DNA of 40,556 nucleotides, taken from contig NZ_ALKG01000139.1 in NCBI RefSeq assembly GCF_000286455.1, forward strand, positions 1 through 40,556, in the 5' to 3' direction. Positions 26,904 to 35,684 of this stretch are shown in pieces. Position numbers and translations under genes: made by a program. The notes below the pieces were generated by a model. The model was not told where the DNA came from. It saw only the letters and a list, made by a program, of their open reading frames with translations, and did not search any database. Numbering within the stretch: the first letter of the stretch is position 1; every line of letters starts with the position of its first letter. This DNA is from Selenomonas sp. FOBRC6 (GTDB lineage Bacteria > Bacillota > Negativicutes > Selenomonadales > Selenomonadaceae).

Positions 26904-26932
26904 TTTACATTGTAAACCGAACAAGCTATACT
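26904..26932 (+). promoter_or_regulatory. Promoter and operator of the dinJ-yafQ operon
   Basis: TTTACA (26904-26909), a 17-bp spacer and TATACT (26927-26932) form the promoter. A perfect palindrome TTTACA-T-TGTAAA (26904-26916) covers the -35 and is a likely site for autorepression by the antitoxin. Confidence 0.78.
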
Positions 26933-26959
26933 TTTCTAAAAGGAAGGAGTGTGTTTACC

Positions 26960-27232
26960 ATGTCAACTGTCCCTACTCAAATAAGAATTGATCGTGATAT
27001 AAAAGAGCAGGCCGGAGCTTTATTTTCGGGGCTTGGTCTGGACATGTCCAGTGCTGTCAATATGTTTTTGCATCAGTGTGTCCTTCGTGGAGGTATCCCG
27101 TTTACTATCGAAATGCCCCGTTATAAGCAAAACATCTTAGCCGCTATGGAAGAAGCAAGAAGGATCTCCCGTGACCCGAATATCCCTAGCTATGACAACA
27201 TGGACGATTTGAAGAGGGCATTGGAAGAATGA
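26960..27232 (+). CDS. dinJ: RelB/DinJ family antitoxin
   Basis: The product is 90 aa from the ATG at 26960 after GGAAGGAG. It has the ribbon-helix-helix N-terminus of this family (TQIRIDRDIKEQAGALFSGLGLDMSSAVNMFLHQ), which binds DNA and dimerises, and a charged C-terminal tail that would wrap the toxin. It overlaps the toxin gene by four bases (ATGA), the usual antitoxin-first order. The two genes are lower in GC than their neighbours, consistent with acquisition by transfer. The symbol is by family resemblance to E. coli DinJ. Confidence 0.92.
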   Translation: MSTVPTQIRIDRDIKEQAGALFSGLGLDMSSAVNMFLHQCVLRGGIPFTIEMPRYKQNILAAMEEARRISRDPNIPSYDNMDDLKRALEE

Positions 27233-27510
27233 CCTATCGTATCAAGTTCACCAACGCTTATAAGAAAAGTTACAAGCACGCCAAGAAACGCGGCTTGAAC
27301 CTCAACCTATTAGACGCTGTTGTCGAGGAACTAAGACAGGGACACAGGCTGGATGCCAAATACCGTGACCACGAACTCCACGGGAATTGGGCGGGCTTTC
27401 GCGAGTGCCATATTCAACCGGATTGGTTGCTCGTATATCTCGTTGAAAATGACATCCTAACCTTGACCCTTGTCGAGACCGGAACTCATGCAGATATATT
27501 CGATGAATAA
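27229..27510 (+). CDS. yafQ: YafQ family mRNA interferase toxin
   Basis: The product is 93 aa of the RelE/ParE fold, closest in motifs to YafQ. Residues matching those important in E. coli YafQ are visible: His48 or His51 (YRDHELHG), His61, Asp65 and Trp66 (ECHIQPDW), His87 (TGTHADIF) and Phe91. The toxin would cut mRNA in the ribosome and be blocked by the upstream antitoxin. The catalytic set is complete, so it is probably active. It ends before a bidirectional terminator shared with ahbB. Confidence 0.93.
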   Translation: MTYRIKFTNAYKKSYKHAKKRGLNLNLLDAVVEELRQGHRLDAKYRDHELHGNWAGFRECHIQPDWLLVYLVENDILTLTLVETGTHADIFDE

Positions 27511-27530
27511 GCGCCCATTTTCCATAAATC

Positions 27531-27588
27531 AAAAAGACCTTGAAATCACCTTATACTCTTAGAGCTACAGGGGGTTCAAGGTCTTTTT
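27531..27588. terminator. Bidirectional terminator between yafQ and ahbB
   Basis: AAAAAGACCTTGAA pairs with TTCAAGGTCTTTTT around a 30-base loop. T-runs occur on both strands, which suits the two converging transcription units. Confidence 0.85.
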
Positions 27589-27598
27589 CATGTTTGCA

Positions 27599-28084
27599 TT
27601 ACTCCGTAAAATATTTCATGGAAGTTTTCTTCCACTCTTTCTTGGTGTAAAGCATACGGCGGTCGTCAATGCCGGTAGCGGCGGCAAGCTCGGCAGCGAT
27701 GCCCTCGCACTCCTCGCGGCTGTAGCCGTGGATCATAGTATAGAGGTTATACTGCCAGTCTGCTTCGCGGTTACGGTCATAGCAATGCGAGACACGCGGA
27801 TGGTCCGCCATGCAGCGCGCCACCTCGTCAATGCGCGCATCGGGCACGTTCCAGACGCAGAGCGAGTTCGCTGTAAATCCGACCTCGCGATGCCGCAGAA
27901 CGGCGCCCATCTTGCGGATCTTCTTCTCTTCGCGCATAGCAGAAATGCGCGCGAGCAGTTCCTCCTCCGTGATGCCGATCTCTACCGCGAGTTCCTTGTA
28001 CGGCTCTGCAACGAGTGGGAATTCCCCCTGCAGCAGGCGCACGATCTTCTTGTCGATCTCCTCGATCTCGATTTCTTCTGTCAT
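27599..28084 (-). CDS. ahbB: Siroheme decarboxylase subunit AhbB (Lrp/AsnC-like fold)
   Basis: The product is 161 aa from the ATG at 28084, with GGAAGG about 12 bases upstream. It has an AsnC-type winged helix followed by the motifs VSHCYDR (98-104) and WQYNLYTMIHG (110-120), the pattern of AhbB/NirH-type siroheme decarboxylases rather than amino-acid-sensing regulators. With AhbA it converts siroheme to didecarboxysiroheme in the alternative haem pathway, or in haem d1 synthesis in other organisms. It lies 23 bp after ahbA. Annotation pipelines often call this an Lrp regulator. Confidence 0.85.
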   Translation of the reverse strand: MTEEIEIEEIDKKIVRLLQGEFPLVAEPYKELAVEIGITEEELLARISAMREEKKIRKMGAVLRHREVGFTANSLCVWNVPDARIDEVARCMADHPRVSHCYDRNREADWQYNLYTMIHGYSREECEGIAAELAAATGIDDRRMLYTKKEWKKTSMKYFTE

Positions 28085-28107
28085 CGTATTTCTATACCTT
28101 CCCACGG

Positions 28108-28566
28108 CTATGCGAGTTTGAACTGGACGTTGATCTTATAGCGCTTGTTCGCACGCAGGCTCATCAGCTGCTCGACGCCCGGCAGCGCTGCAATATCGGC
28201 GAGAATCTTCTCCTCTGCGCTGCGCGACGGACTCAGGAGCGTGAACCAGAGGTTATACCGCCCCTCACGCTCGTAGTTGTGCGTCACACCCGCATAGCGG
28301 TTGATGACCTGCGCTACATTCGGAATATGTCCTTCTGCAACGCGCAGGGCGATCAATGTACCGCGATAGCCGAGCTGTTCAGAGTTGAAGAAGGTGCCGA
28401 TGCGGCGCAGATACCCCTCCCGTTTTAGCTCCTCCAAGCGACTCAGTACATGCTCCTCCGTTGTCTCGAGCATCTCTCCCAAACGCGCAAACGGCCGCGA
28501 ACACACGGGTAGGTTTCCCTGCACGAGGTTCAGCAGCCGTTTGTCAAAATCCGTAAGCGCAGTCAT
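28108..28566 (-). CDS. ahbA: Siroheme decarboxylase subunit AhbA (Lrp/AsnC-like fold)
   Basis: The product is 152 aa from the ATG at 28566 (MTALTDFDKRLLNLVQG); the longer upstream frame has no family similarity. It shows an AsnC-like helix-turn-helix followed by GVTHNYER (93-100) and YNLWFTL, the hallmark of AhbA and the NirD/G/L proteins. Together with AhbB it removes two acetate carboxyls of siroheme. The pair implies haem-type cofactor synthesis from siroheme, but ahbC and ahbD are not in the window. It follows engB after an unusually structured 139-bp gap. Confidence 0.86.
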   Translation of the reverse strand: MTALTDFDKRLLNLVQGNLPVCSRPFARLGEMLETTEEHVLSRLEELKREGYLRRIGTFFNSEQLGYRGTLIALRVAEGHIPNVAQVINRYAGVTHNYEREGRYNLWFTLLSPSRSAEEKILADIAALPGVEQLMSLRANKRYKINVQFKLA

Positions 28567-28592
28567 CACAAACAACCCCCATAATACACAGC

Positions 28593-28706
28593 GCGGAACA
28601 CTTCTGCACCCGCAGATTTCCGCCTTGCTCAGGGGCTTGGCACGCACGCAGCAAGCGTCCGCGCTTGGGGCACAAAATATGAACCGAATTCATTTCTTTC
28701 TGTGCC
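28593..28706 (-). other. Gap between engB and ahbA with three consecutive hairpins
   Basis: On the minus strand: GGCACA...TGTGCC with an inner ATGAA/TTCAT (28669-28706), CAAGCG-CGGA-CGCTTG (28652-28667), and GCGGAA/TTCCGC with inner TCTGC/GCAGA (28593-28623). None is followed by a T-run. It could be a structured leader of ahbA, a processing site or a small RNA. I do not recognise a known riboswitch. Confidence 0.5.
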
Positions 28707-29329
28707 TATTCTACCAGATATTCCGCCATCACGTCAAGTAAATCTGAACGCCCTTCATTTTTTGTCGAGGCATAGGGGAGAATGGTCAGCTCGGGCACGC
28801 CGAGTTTTTTTTGAATCGCTGCAATCTGTGCATTACGTGCATTCTTCCCGATCTTATCCGCCTTCGTGGCGATGACAAGCACGGGAATGTCATGCTCCAC
28901 AAGCCACGAGAACATGCGGCAGTCGGATTCCATCGGCGTGTGACGAATGTCGAGCAGGAGGCAGACGAAGCGCAGTTCCTCGGCATGGAGGAAATACTCC
29001 TCGATGAACTTCGCCCATGTCTTGCGGCTCTCACGCCCCACCTTTGCATAGCCGTAGCCCGGTAGATCGACGAGGTGAACGGGGTGCCGCTCCTCTCCCC
29101 CATCGATCCGCAAAAGCAGCTCATAGAAGTTGATGGTCTGCGTCTTACCCGGCTTCGAGGAAACGCGCGCGAGCTGACGGATGCGCGTCAGCGAGTTGAT
29201 GAGGGAGGATTTCCCGACGTTGGAGCGTCCAATAAAAGCAACGGCGGGACGGCGCTCCTCAGGGTACTGATCGCGCCGCACGGCGGAGGCGAGGTAGGTC
29301 GCCTTCGTAATCACAACATGTTCGGTCAA
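28706..29329 (-). CDS. engB: Ribosome biogenesis GTPase EngB (YsxC/YihA)
   Basis: The product is 207 aa from a TTG start with GGAGG six bases upstream. It shows P-loop GRSNVGKSS (34-42), DLPGYGYAKV (G3) and ATKADK (G4). EngB is an essential GTPase assisting 50S subunit assembly. It directly follows lon (14 bp), the same order as lon-ysxC in Bacillus. Nothing is unusual except the start codon. Confidence 0.96.
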   Translation of the reverse strand: MTEHVVITKATYLASAVRRDQYPEERRPAVAFIGRSNVGKSSLINSLTRIRQLARVSSKPGKTQTINFYELLLRIDGGEERHPVHLVDLPGYGYAKVGRESRKTWAKFIEEYFLHAEELRFVCLLLDIRHTPMESDCRMFSWLVEHDIPVLVIATKADKIGKNARNAQIAAIQKKLGVPELTILPYASTKNEGRSDLLDVMAEYLVE

Positions 29330-29343
29330 AACACACCTCCACG

Positions 29344-31659
29344 TTAATTATAGAGGGCGACCCGCAGCACCTCGTCCATATGCGCCACGGGAACGAACTC
29401 GAGGGAGGAGCGTACGGCATCGGGGATGTCCTCGATGTCGCGCTCGTTCTCCTGCGGCAGGACGATGGTCTTGACCCCCTCGCGATAGGCGGCGAGGGTC
29501 TTTTCCTTCAGTCCGCCGATGGGTAGGACGTTCCCGCGCAGTGTGATCTCCCCCGTCATGGCGACATCGGAGCGCACCTTGCGCCCCGTGAGCGCCGAGA
29601 TCATCGCCGTCGCCATCGTGATGCCGGCGGACGGACCGTCCTTCGGGATCGCGCCCTCGGGCAGGTGGATGTGGATGTCGTCCTTCTCATAGAAGTCCTC
29701 GGCGAGATGGAGCGCATCCGCACGGCTGCGCACATAGGAGAGCGCTGCCTGCGCCGATTCCTGCATGACATCGCCGAGCTGTCCCGTGAGGATGAGCTTG
29801 CCCTTGCCGCGCAGGATGTTGACCTCCGTGCGCAGGACATCGCCGCCGACCTCCGTCCATGCAAGTCCCGTCACAACGCCGACCAGCGGCTTCTTCTCCT
29901 GCTTTGCGGCATGGTACTTCGGACGCTCGAGGAAGTCCGTGAGATTCGCCTTCGTCACGGCGATCGGCGGCTTCTCATCGGCGACAATCCTGCGCGCAGC
30001 CTTGCGGCAGATCTGCCCGATGGCGCGCTCGAGCTCACGTACACCCGCCTCTCGTGTATAGGAGCGGATGATCTCCGCCCAGACGCCCGCGCTGATGCGG
30101 ATATCCTTCGCCTTGAGCCCGTTCTGCATGCGCTGACGCGGCAGGAGATGACGGCGCCCAATCTCGATCTTTTCCAGTTCGGTATAGCTCGAGAGGTTCA
30201 GAATCTCCATGCGGTCGCGCAGAGGCGCCGGAATCTTGGAGGGATTGTTCGCCGTCACAATCCAGAAGACGCGCGAGAGGTCAAACGGCAGCTCGACGAA
30301 GTGATCGCTGAACGTACAGTTTTGTGCAGGATCCAGCACTTCGAGGAGCGCTGCAGAGGGGTCACCGTGGAAGTCCATCGCAATCTTGTCAACCTCATCC
30401 AGCAAAAAGACGGGATTGCGTGTACCCGCGCGACGGATGCCCTCGAGGATGCGCCCCGGCATTGCACCGACGTAGGTGCGCCTGTGTCCGCGAATCTCCG
30501 CCTCGTCACGGATGCCGCCGAGCGAGATGCGGATGAATTTGCGCCCCATCGCACGCGCAATCGACGCACCAAGCGAGGTCTTGCCGACGCCGGGCGCACC
30601 GACGAGGCAGAGGATCGGTGCGTTCTGCTCGGGCGCAAGCCGCCGAACGGCGAGGTAGTCGAGGATGCGCTCCTTGATCTTTTCGAGTCCGTAGTGATCG
30701 TGCTCCAAGATCTCCGCAGCCTCTGTCATGTCAACGTGCTCCTCCGTCATCTCCGACCACGGCAGTTCGACAAGCACATCGAGGTAGTTGCGGATAACGC
30801 CAACCTCGGCGCTCATCGACGGGCTCATGTCGAGGCGGTGAATCTCGCGCTCGATTGCCTCACGCACGGCATCGGGGAACTCCTTCGCCGCAAGCGCCTC
30901 ACGATAGCGATCCACCTCAGCCGCCTTGTCCTCATCGTCGCCAAGCTCCTTGCGGATCGCCTTGATCTGCTCGCGCAGGTAGAAGTCGCGCTGCACCTTG
31001 TCCATCTGCTTGCGCACGCGGCGGTTGATCTCGCTCTCGATCCCCATGATGTCGAGCTCGTGCATGAGTGCCTGGTAGAGACGTTCAAGGCGTGCGCTCA
31101 CGTCAATCGCGGCAAGGATTTCCTGCCGCACATCGTGCTTCAAGCTCAGATGACTTGCAATGATGTCCGCAAGTCGCCCCATATCCTCCATGATGGAAAT
31201 CGAGACGAGTGCCTCAGGTGGAATCTTGTGCGAGAGTTTCACCCACTCCTCGAACTTGCTCGTGACACCGTGGACAAGAGCCTCCATATCCTTCGTCTGC
31301 TCCCCATCCTCCGGCTCGTCGATCACGCGCACATCCGCCTCCGCATAGGTCTCTCCCTCGCGGATAGCAAGGATCTCGGCGCGTTTCTGCCCGTCGACAA
31401 GGATGCGCAGGACGCCCTCAGGCATACGAAGGAACTGTCGGATCTCGGCAACAGCCCCGACCTCATAGAGATCAGAGGCGGTCGGATCGTCGCACTCCGG
31501 ATCGCGCTGGGACACGACAAGGATGCGGTTGTCGCCCGCAATCGCCGTCTCAATCGCAGCGACCGAACGATCTCGCCCGACATCGAGGTTAACCATCATA
31601 TGCGGATAGAGGACGAGCCCCCGCAGCGGGAGCAGTGGAAGTGTTTCTTTCTCGGACAT
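29344..31659 (-). CDS. lon: ATP-dependent Lon protease
   Basis: The product is 771 aa from the ATG at 31659 ([15 protein letters not shown]), with GGAAGG seven bases upstream; an ATG five codons earlier overlaps that site. Domains in order: the N-terminal substrate-binding domain, a coiled coil, the AAA+ module with Walker [10 protein letters not shown] (about 354-362) and FLLDEVDK, and the C-terminal Ser-Lys protease with Ser677 (KDGPSAG) and Lys718 (GGLKEK). It degrades damaged and regulatory proteins in the cytoplasm. It follows clpX behind a terminator hairpin, and a weak promoter may lie in the 41 bases between. Confidence 0.98.
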   Translation of the reverse strand: MSEKETLPLLPLRGLVLYPHMMVNLDVGRDRSVAAIETAIAGDNRILVVSQRDPECDDPTASDLYEVGAVAEIRQFLRMPEGVLRILVDGQKRAEILAIREGETYAEADVRVIDEPEDGEQTKDMEALVHGVTSKFEEWVKLSHKIPPEALVSISIMEDMGRLADIIASHLSLKHDVRQEILAAIDVSARLERLYQALMHELDIMGIESEINRRVRKQMDKVQRDFYLREQIKAIRKELGDDEDKAAEVDRYREALAAKEFPDAVREAIEREIHRLDMSPSMSAEVGVIRNYLDVLVELPWSEMTEEHVDMTEAAEILEHDHYGLEKIKERILDYLAVRRLAPEQNAPILCLVGAPGVGKTSLGASIARAMGRKFIRISLGGIRDEAEIRGHRRTYVGAMPGRILEGIRRAGTRNPVFLLDEVDKIAMDFHGDPSAALLEVLDPAQNCTFSDHFVELPFDLSRVFWIVTANNPSKIPAPLRDRMEILNLSSYTELEKIEIGRRHLLPRQRMQNGLKAKDIRISAGVWAEIIRSYTREAGVRELERAIGQICRKAARRIVADEKPPIAVTKANLTDFLERPKYHAAKQEKKPLVGVVTGLAWTEVGGDVLRTEVNILRGKGKLILTGQLGDVMQESAQAALSYVRSRADALHLAEDFYEKDDIHIHLPEGAIPKDGPSAGITMATAMISALTGRKVRSDVAMTGEITLRGNVLPIGGLKEKTLAAYREGVKTIVLPQENERDIEDIPDAVRSSLEFVPVAHMDEVLRVALYN

Positions 31660-31699
31660 CGTATTTCCTTCCATCTATATCAAAGGGATTTCCTGTAAT

Positions 31700-31731
31700 G
31701 AAAAAAGGAGCGCCGCTGTGCAGGCTCCTTT
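31700..31731 (-). terminator. Intrinsic terminator after clpX
   Basis: AAAGGAGC pairs with GCTCCTTT (31704-31731), followed on the minus strand by a run of T (TTTTTTC). It lies about 41 bases before the lon ATG. Confidence 0.82.
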
Positions 31732-31745
31732 CCTGTAAAGTCGTT

Positions 31746-33011
31746 TTAATTGGCAGCTGCCATCTTTGCCGTACCGGCGCCGTCAATCGTCAGGATGGGG
31801 TCACTGTGATTCGCAATGACCTCCTTCGTGACCTGACACGCCGTCACGCCTTGGATCGACGGCACCTCGTACATGACGTTGCGCATGATGCCCTCGATGA
31901 TAGAGCGCAGCCCGCGCGCGCCCGTCTTGTGCGTGAGCGCTTCCTTCGCGATGAGGTGCAGCGCCTCGTCCTCAAACGTGAGCCGCACGCCGTCCAGCTC
32001 CAAGAGCTTTTGGAACTGCTTCACGAGCGCGTTCTTCGGCTCGGTCAGGATGCGCACGAGCGCTGCCTCGTCGAGCGAGTTCAGCGTCACAACGACAGGC
32101 AGACGACCAATGAACTCGGGGATCAGACCATTCTTCATCAGATCCTCGGGAATGACCTTGCTGAGGGATTCACCGACAGAAACGCGCTTCTTCGAGCGCA
32201 CCTCCGCACCAAAGCCCATCTGCTTCTTGCCGAGACGCGATTCGATAATCTCCTCGATCCCGTCGAATGCGCCCCCGCAGATGAAGAGAATATTCGTCGT
32301 ATCGATCTGCAGCAGCTCCTGCTGCGGATGCTTGCGCCCGCCCTGCGGCGGCACGGATGCCGTCGTGCCCTCGAGAATCTTGAGGAGCGCCTGCTGGACG
32401 CCCTCGCCCGACACATCGCGCGTGATGGAGGGATTCTCCGACTTGCGTGCAATCTTGTCGATCTCGTCAATGTAGATGATGCCGCGCTGCGCCTTTTCGA
32501 TGTCGTAGTCCGCCGCCTGAATCAGCTTCAGCAGAATGTTCTCGACATCCTCACCGACGTAGCCCGCCTCCGTGAGGGAGGTCGCGTCGGCGATGGCGAA
32601 CGGGACGTTCAGGATGCGCGCGAGGGTCTGGGCGAGCAGGGTCTTACCGCTGCCTGTGGGGCCGAGCATGAGGATGTTGGACTTGCGCAGTTCGACATCC
32701 TCATTCTTCCCCTGCCCGACATTGATGCGTTTGTAGTGGTTGTAGACCGCAACGGACAGGGACTTCTTTGCCTCGTCCTGCCCGATGACGTACTGATCGA
32801 GAATGTGGCGGATTTCCTTCGGTTTCGGAACATCCTTGAGTCCGACCTCAGCGTCTTCGCTGAACTCCTCTGCAATGATCTCATTGCAGAGCTCGATACA
32901 TTCATCGCAGATATAGACACCGGGACCTGCTACGAGCTTGCGCACCTGCTCCTGCGTCTTGCCGCAGAACGAACATTTGAGCTGCCCCTTATCTTCCTCT
33001 CCAAATTTCAT
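31746..33011 (-). CDS. clpX: ATP-dependent Clp protease ATP-binding subunit ClpX
   Basis: The product is 421 aa. The N-terminal zinc-binding domain has Cys13, Cys16, Cys35 and Cys38, followed by an AAA+ domain with Walker A GPTGSGKT (117-124) and [10 protein letters not shown], plus the pore and IGF-type ClpP-docking region ([10 protein letters not shown]). It unfolds tagged substrates and feeds them to ClpP. It starts 14 bp after clpP in the common tig-clpP-clpX order, and is intact. Confidence 0.98.
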   Translation of the reverse strand: MKFGEEDKGQLKCSFCGKTQEQVRKLVAGPGVYICDECIELCNEIIAEEFSEDAEVGLKDVPKPKEIRHILDQYVIGQDEAKKSLSVAVYNHYKRINVGQGKNEDVELRKSNILMLGPTGSGKTLLAQTLARILNVPFAIADATSLTEAGYVGEDVENILLKLIQAADYDIEKAQRGIIYIDEIDKIARKSENPSITRDVSGEGVQQALLKILEGTTASVPPQGGRKHPQQELLQIDTTNILFICGGAFDGIEEIIESRLGKKQMGFGAEVRSKKRVSVGESLSKVIPEDLMKNGLIPEFIGRLPVVVTLNSLDEAALVRILTEPKNALVKQFQKLLELDGVRLTFEDEALHLIAKEALTHKTGARGLRSIIEGIMRNVMYEVPSIQGVTACQVTKEVIANHSDPILTIDGAGTAKMAAAN

Positions 33012-33025
33012 CGCGTCACACCCCC

Positions 33026-33637
33026 TCAGCCTTTATTCTCAGCGGGTGCCGTCTTGGGTCGCGTGACGACCTCGTCGATCAGGCCGTATGCTTTGGCTTC
33101 CTCCGCCGACATGAAGTTGTCACGCTCCGTATCGACGTTGATCTTCTCGGGATCCTGCCCCGTGTGGCGTGCAAGGATGTTGTTGCCGACCTCGCGCAGG
33201 CGCAAGATCTCCTTTGCCTGAATCTGGATATCGGTCGACTGCCCCTGTGCACCGCCGAGCGGCTGATGGATCATGATGCGCGCGTGCGGGAGCGCATAGC
33301 GTTTCCCTGCAGCGCCCGCCGTCAGCAGGATGGAGCCCATGCTCGCCGCCTGCCCGATGCAGATCGTCGAGACATCGGGCTTGATGTACTGCATCGTGTC
33401 GTAAATGGCAAGACCTGCCGTCACAACACCGCCCGGGCTGTTGATATAGAGGTGGATGTCCTTGTCCGGATCCTCGGACTCGAGGAAGAGCAGCTGCGCC
33501 ACAACGACGTTTGCCACGCTGTCGTCTATCGGTCCACCCAGAAAGATGATGCGTTCCTTGAGCAGGCGGGAATATATGTCATAGGCACGCTCCCCGCGGC
33601 TCGAGTTCTCCACCACCATTGGTACATAATAACTCAT
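33026..33637 (-). CDS. clpP: ATP-dependent Clp protease proteolytic subunit ClpP
   Basis: The product is 203 aa. The catalytic triad is Ser99 (GQAASMGS), His124 (IMIHQPLGG) and Asp173 (TERDNFMSA). Fourteen copies form the barrel that degrades polypeptides delivered by ClpX. GGGGAGG precedes the ATG. The gene is 24 bp after tig and 14 bp before clpX, so the three are probably co-transcribed from the tig promoter. Confidence 0.98.
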   Translation of the reverse strand: MSYYVPMVVENSSRGERAYDIYSRLLKERIIFLGGPIDDSVANVVVAQLLFLESEDPDKDIHLYINSPGGVVTAGLAIYDTMQYIKPDVSTICIGQAASMGSILLTAGAAGKRYALPHARIMIHQPLGGAQGQSTDIQIQAKEILRLREVGNNILARHTGQDPEKINVDTERDNFMSAEEAKAYGLIDEVVTRPKTAPAENKG

Positions 33638-33661
33638 ACGTTCCTCCCCACAGGGGATCCC

Positions 33662-34951
33662 TTATGCCGTGATATTGTCCACGATGAACTGCGCCGTCTT
33701 CTTGCGCAGCACAGTCGCGGCGAGGTCACTGACACGCCCCTGCTCCTTGATGATCTTCTGAACCTGCTTGGGCGTTGCGCCGTAGGACAGCGCCATCGCA
33801 TAGACCTCCTGATCGAGATCCCTTCCCTCGACCTTGATTCCCTCGGCCTTTGCGACCTCCTCAAGCATGAGATCCGTGCGGACATTCTTCTCCGCCGTCT
33901 CGCGATACTCGTCGCGGATGCGCGCCATATCGAGACCCGCGTACTGGAGATACTGCTCGAGGCTCATTCCCTGCTGCTCGAGACGCATCGCCATCTCCTG
34001 AATCATCGCCGTGATACGGTTCTCGACCATGACGGGCGGAATCTCCATCGTGCAGTTGTCCGTCGCCATGTCGATTGCCTTCGTGCGGCGCTCCGTCTCA
34101 GCCTGACGCTCCGCGCCCGCCTGAAGGTTCTTGCGGATGTCCTCGCGCAGCTCTGCAAGCGTCTCGAACTTGCTCGCCTTCTTCGCGAACTCGTCGTTCA
34201 GCTCAGGCAGCTCGCGCGACTTGATGCTACGGACTGTGCACTTGAACATCGCGGGCTTGCCCTTGAGGTTCTCTGCGTGGTACTCCTCAGGGAAGGTCAC
34301 GTTCACCTTGCGCTCCTCGCCGATCTTCGCGCCAATGAGCTGATCCTCAAAGCCGGGGATGAAGCTGCCCGAGCCGATCTGCAGCGGATAGTCCTCAGCC
34401 TTGCCGCCCTCGAACGCCTCGCCGTCGACGAAGCCCTCGAAGTCAAGGGTGATGAAATCGTCCTTCTTGACCTCGGCATCCGCAGGTGCATCCACAAGCG
34501 TTCCCTGATGCTGGCGCATGCCCTCGATCTGACGGTCGATATCCTCCTCGGACACGGTGACTTCCGGCTTCTCCACCGTCAGCCCCTTGTAGTCACCGAG
34601 CGTAACCTCAGGACGCTGCGTGAACTTCGCCGTAAAGACGACATCCTTGCCCTCCTCAAGGGTCACGATGTCGATCTCGGGACGCGTCACAGGCTCCATG
34701 TCCTGCTCCGTCAGTGCATCCTCGAACGCCTGCTGTGCAACCCCCTCGAATGCCTCCTGGAGGATTGCATCCTTGCCGACAAAATTCTCGACGATCTTCC
34801 GCGGTGCCTTGCCCTTGCGGAATCCGGGGATGTTAATGCGCCCCGAGATGCGCTTTGCCGCGCCGTCCGTCGCCTTCTCCAGCTTCGCCTGCTCAACTTC
34901 AATCGTCAGAGTGACCTCGCGGTTCTCACCATGCTCTGCCGTAACCTTCAT
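33662..34951 (-). CDS. tig: Trigger factor (ribosome-bound chaperone, peptidyl-prolyl isomerase)
   Basis: The product is 429 aa from the ATG at 34951 with GGAGG 12 bases upstream; a TTG at 34963 overlaps that site. The ribosome-binding signature GFRKGKAPR is near residue 45, followed by an FKBP-type isomerase domain (KKDDFITLDFEGF) and the helical C-terminal chaperone domain. It is the first gene of the tig-clpP-clpX unit and has an extended -10 promoter about 110 bp upstream. Confidence 0.97.
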   Translation of the reverse strand: MKVTAEHGENREVTLTIEVEQAKLEKATDGAAKRISGRINIPGFRKGKAPRKIVENFVGKDAILQEAFEGVAQQAFEDALTEQDMEPVTRPEIDIVTLEEGKDVVFTAKFTQRPEVTLGDYKGLTVEKPEVTVSEEDIDRQIEGMRQHQGTLVDAPADAEVKKDDFITLDFEGFVDGEAFEGGKAEDYPLQIGSGSFIPGFEDQLIGAKIGEERKVNVTFPEEYHAENLKGKPAMFKCTVRSIKSRELPELNDEFAKKASKFETLAELREDIRKNLQAGAERQAETERRTKAIDMATDNCTMEIPPVMVENRITAMIQEMAMRLEQQGMSLEQYLQYAGLDMARIRDEYRETAEKNVRTDLMLEEVAKAEGIKVEGRDLDQEVYAMALSYGATPKQVQKIIKEQGRVSDLAATVLRKKTAQFIVDNITA

Positions 34952-35055
34952 TGTATGAAACAACCTCCTGCTTTTTTCCTATGGAAACGCCGCATTTTAC
35001 GGTGCTTCCCGATATGCGGACATGCAAAGAGCGCAACGTCCGCGATTCTATCTGT

Positions 35056-35084
35056 ATGGTATCACAAAAACGCCAAAATGACAA
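35056..35084 (-). promoter_or_regulatory. Promoter of tig-clpP-clpX
   Basis: On the minus strand TTGTCA (35079-35084), a 17-bp spacer and TACCAT (35056-35061) preceded by TGA form an extended -10 promoter. A weak hairpin at about 35085-35102 that could end the upstream transcript abuts the -35. Confidence 0.75.
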
Positions 35085-35102
35085 GCGAGGGATTCTTCCC
35101 GC

Positions 35103-35684
35103 TCACTGGAGCAGTTCCGTCATGCGCGAGAGCGGCTCGGAGAGATCCATATGCCCCGAGAGTGTCTCCACGGGTGCACCGTCGATGAGGATGCGTACCT
35201 TCTCCACCTCGGGGAAGTCCGTGAGTGTGTTGACAATGGAGCCGACGAGCATTTCCTCGCCCGTCGAACCGCCGCTGAAGTTCTGCTGAAGCTCCTTCGA
35301 GAAATCCACCGTCGCAACGCCGTCCTTCACCGTGACGCTGCGCAGCTTCGCCTTCTTCGGGATGACCGTTGTCTGACCCTTCTCCTTCGTGCCCGTGAGA
35401 AGCGACTTCAGCGCCGCCGTGTACTTGTCGTCCTTCTCCGTGTTGACCGTGCGGCTGACGGCAACCAACCCCGTGCCGTCGCTCCGCGCGTAGTAGACAT
35501 TCACCTTGACCTCCTTTGGCACCGTTGCCGCAGGGGGCTCCTTATCTTTCGTCTGCTCCGTCTGCGCAGGGCTGTCGGTCTGCGCCTTCTGCTCATCCGC
35601 GCAGCCTGCCCCGAGGGCGATCAGGGCTGCACAGGCAAGCGAAGCGAGTGTGTAGGTCATCGTTTTCCGTCGTATCAACATCAC
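35103..35684 (-). CDS. GerMN domain lipoprotein
   Basis: The product is 193 aa. A signal peptide ends in the lipobox LGAGC (Cys28). A low-complexity Thr/Glu/Lys linker follows, then a GerMN domain (VNVYYARSDGTGLVAVSRTV, VDFSKELQQNFSGGSTGEEMLVGSIVNTLTDFPEVEKVRILIDG). GerM-type proteins act at the cell envelope, in spores or near peptidoglycan; the role in a Gram-negative Firmicute is unknown. It overlaps the amidase gene by four bases, suggesting that the two act together on peptidoglycan. Confidence 0.9.
   Translation of the reverse strand: MMLIRRKTMTYTLASLACAALIALGAGCADEQKAQTDSPAQTEQTKDKEPPAATVPKEVKVNVYYARSDGTGLVAVSRTVNTEKDDKYTAALKSLLTGTKEKGQTTVIPKKAKLRSVTVKDGVATVDFSKELQQNFSGGSTGEEMLVGSIVNTLTDFPEVEKVRILIDGAPVETLSGHMDLSEPLSRMTELLQ

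Noticed and set aside
27599-28566. Two Lrp/AsnC transcriptional regulators
   Set aside because: The effector-domain motifs match siroheme decarboxylase subunits, and the genes are adjacent as in ahbAB pairs.
29665-31698. A 677-codon plus-strand frame opposite lon, and similar long frames opposite tig, clpX, glyS and cas3
   Set aside because: These are shadows of genes with conserved motifs on the minus strand; no start signals or family similarity.
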